DNA from: Bryobacterales bacterium
GTDB taxonomy: Bacteria > Acidobacteriota > Terriglobia > Bryobacterales > Bryobacteraceae
Assembly (NCBI GenBank): GCA_003132865.1
Contig: PKYZ01000388.1
Span: 1-7,207 of the forward strand
DNA length: 7,207 nucleotides
Reading direction: 5' to 3'
Numbering within the stretch: the first letter of the stretch is position 1; the number at the start of each line of letters is the position of its first letter. Shown here in pieces: positions 6,370 to 7,207 of the stretch. A model generated the notes under the pieces. It saw only the letters and a program-made list of their open reading frames with translations. It was not told the DNA's origin and ran no database searches. Both the position numbers and the translations under genes were made by a program.

Positions 6370-7083
6370 TGATTCCTCCCACCCAGCCAACGGAGGTACC
6401 AAACTCGACGCCGTTCGATGAGCGGAAGCTCGAAGAAGAGTCTACCGCTAGGCGGTGGGAACTGGATCTCAAGGAACGGGAGGTAGCGGCGAAAGAGCGC
6501 GAAGTAGCGACAAGGGAGGAGGATCTCGGGCGCTCGCGGTGGTTGAATCCGACGGTCATCGGTCTGTTCGCCGCCGCGGTGGGCTTGATCGGTAGTGTTG
6601 TTGTAGCCCGCGTTAACAATCAAAACTCGCAGCAGGTTGAGCGTCTTAGGTCACAATCGAGCCTCATCTTAGAAGCAATCAAGACGGGTAGCCCCAGCGC
6701 CGCATGCACAAACCTGCTTTTTTTTGTAAGAATGCGCTTGTTGGCCGATCCCGACCGCGCTATCCAAAGCGAGTGCGCTTCCGCTCCAAAGGGCGCACCA
6801 TCACTTCCAGCGGATAATCAACGTAAACTCGTAAGTGGTGATGTTTCGGGCACGGTGTTCGATCTAGCAACTGGTCCGGTAGCGAATGCCAAAGTAACGT
6901 TCTGCGGTAGGGTTATCATGACAGATAGCCACGGCAAGTTTACTTTTCTTAACATGCCACCCCGGGGCTTGTCTGCTCCAAGCTGAGAAGGCTGGCTTTT
7001 CATCTCTGAATCGGATCTTTGAATGCTGTGAGGCGCATGTAGTTCATGCTGGTACGCTGCTTCTGCACAAAGAGAAAAAGTAA
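6369..7083 (+). pseudogene. Coiled-coil / membrane-anchored protein with C-terminal carboxypeptidase-regulatory-like domain, +1 frameshifted near the end
   Basis: The uninterrupted frame ends at 6986 (205 residues). Residues 18-55 are a heptad-rich coiled coil (KEREVAAKEREVATREEDL). Residues 61-81 form one membrane helix. Residues 95-132 carry a short helical module (LILEAIKTGSPSAACTNLL, then LLADPDR). From about 154 a beta domain starts: VSGTVFDLATGPVANAKVTF, then TDSHGKFTFLNMPP, the pattern of a CarboxypepD_reg-like fold. The expected next step, PPG then a hydrophobic strand, appears one base later: from 6964 the +1 frame reads GACLLQAEKAGFSS and runs to TAA at 7081-7083, ending HAGTLLLHKEKK. 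Restored length is 237 residues. Composition is AT-richer than the neighbours (45% GC by hand count in 6901-6960 versus 58% in 5701-5760), suggesting acquisition. Function unknown; mutation, sequence error and recoding are not distinguished. Confidence 0.7.
6960..6967 (+). other. Frameshift site CCCCGGGG
   Basis: In the upstream frame 6957-6965 reads CCA CCC CGG; the family-like continuation requires CCA CCC GGG, with one C omitted. The extra base is within the C run (6960-6963) or elsewhere in this self-complementary octamer. Removing one base joins a 198-codon upstream part to 39 downstream codons. Confidence 0.75.
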
Positions 7084-7207
7084 ACCGTCATCGTGTGGAG
7101 TTAGTAGATCGGGTGGATCTTTGGTAGCGCCAAACCCTGTTGGACGGCCGCTGCCTTTACATTACCGGGCTGGGAAGGTGGGGAAGGGGTAGGCGCTTCC
7201 CGTCGGG
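7084..7207. other. Window tail with no assignable gene; one short hairpin
   Basis: A 6-bp stem pairs GGGAAG (7181-7186) with CTTCCC (7196-7201) around a 9-nt loop, a possible terminator for one or both strands. The minus strand is open from the window edge to a TAA at 7103-7101, a proline-rich reading of about 34 codons (containing GNVKAAAVQQGLALPKIHPIY without its first residue G) that might be the 3' end of a convergent gene. It is too short to call. Confidence 0.3.

Noticed and set aside
5519..6421. A 300-codon plus-strand open frame
   Set aside because: It is antisense to the TPR gene, which has a clear repeat pattern and signal peptide.
6718..6725. Run of eight Ts as a second frameshift site
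   Set aside because: The reading frame and module pattern (TNLLFFVRMRLLADPDR) continue unchanged across it.
7101..7207. Possible 3' end of a minus-strand gene entering from the right edge
   Set aside because: Only about 34 proline-rich codons without a domain; insufficient to call.

Overview
The window looks like chromosomal DNA from a GC-rich, Gram-negative-type soil bacterium. I lean towards Acidobacteriota (Solibacter/Bryobacter-like). The reasons are the predicted secreted proteins, the style of the RpoD-like sigma factor, a TPR lipoprotein-like or periplasmic protein, and a dispersed palindrome containing GACAGGCT/AGCCTGTC. The phylum assignment is inference from memory of such genomes and was not computed.

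Layout from left to right. (1) 1-1204, minus: 5' part of an MsbA-type ABC exporter half-transporter, cut by the window edge just after its Walker A motif and interrupted by one in-frame TAG where the family normally has Gln. (2) 1215-1808, minus: a predicted secreted dual-specificity/tyrosine phosphatase with a proline-rich tail. It lies 10 nt upstream of the exporter and probably shares its transcript. (3) 1963-2556, plus: a secreted protein with two tandem DUF5666-like beta domains, transcribed divergently from the phosphatase behind a GC-rich structured leader. (4) 2564-2604: two perfect hairpins in the convergent gap. (5) 2610-4160, minus: an RpoD/SigA-family sigma factor. (6) 4367-4852, minus: a small, charged, all-helical protein of unknown function with a good sigma70-like promoter. 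(7) 5015-6259, minus: a secreted TPR-repeat protein. (8) 6369-7083, plus: a coiled-coil/transmembrane/carboxypeptidase-regulatory-like protein whose last 39 codons lie in the +1 frame, with a promoter that predicts a leaderless mRNA. (9) 7084-7207: short tail with no assignable gene.

The genes do not form one obvious pathway. The only convincing co-transcribed pair is phosphatase plus exporter. The two most informative observations are the single-base lesions: a CAG-to-TAG type stop at 530-532 and a +1 frameshift at a CCCCGGGG run at 6960-6967. In both cases homologous-looking sequence continues intact beyond the lesion, so they are either recent mutations, assembly errors, or (less likely) recoding sites. 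I saw no CRISPR array, insertion sequence, tRNA, rRNA or integrase, and no convincing new multi-gene system.
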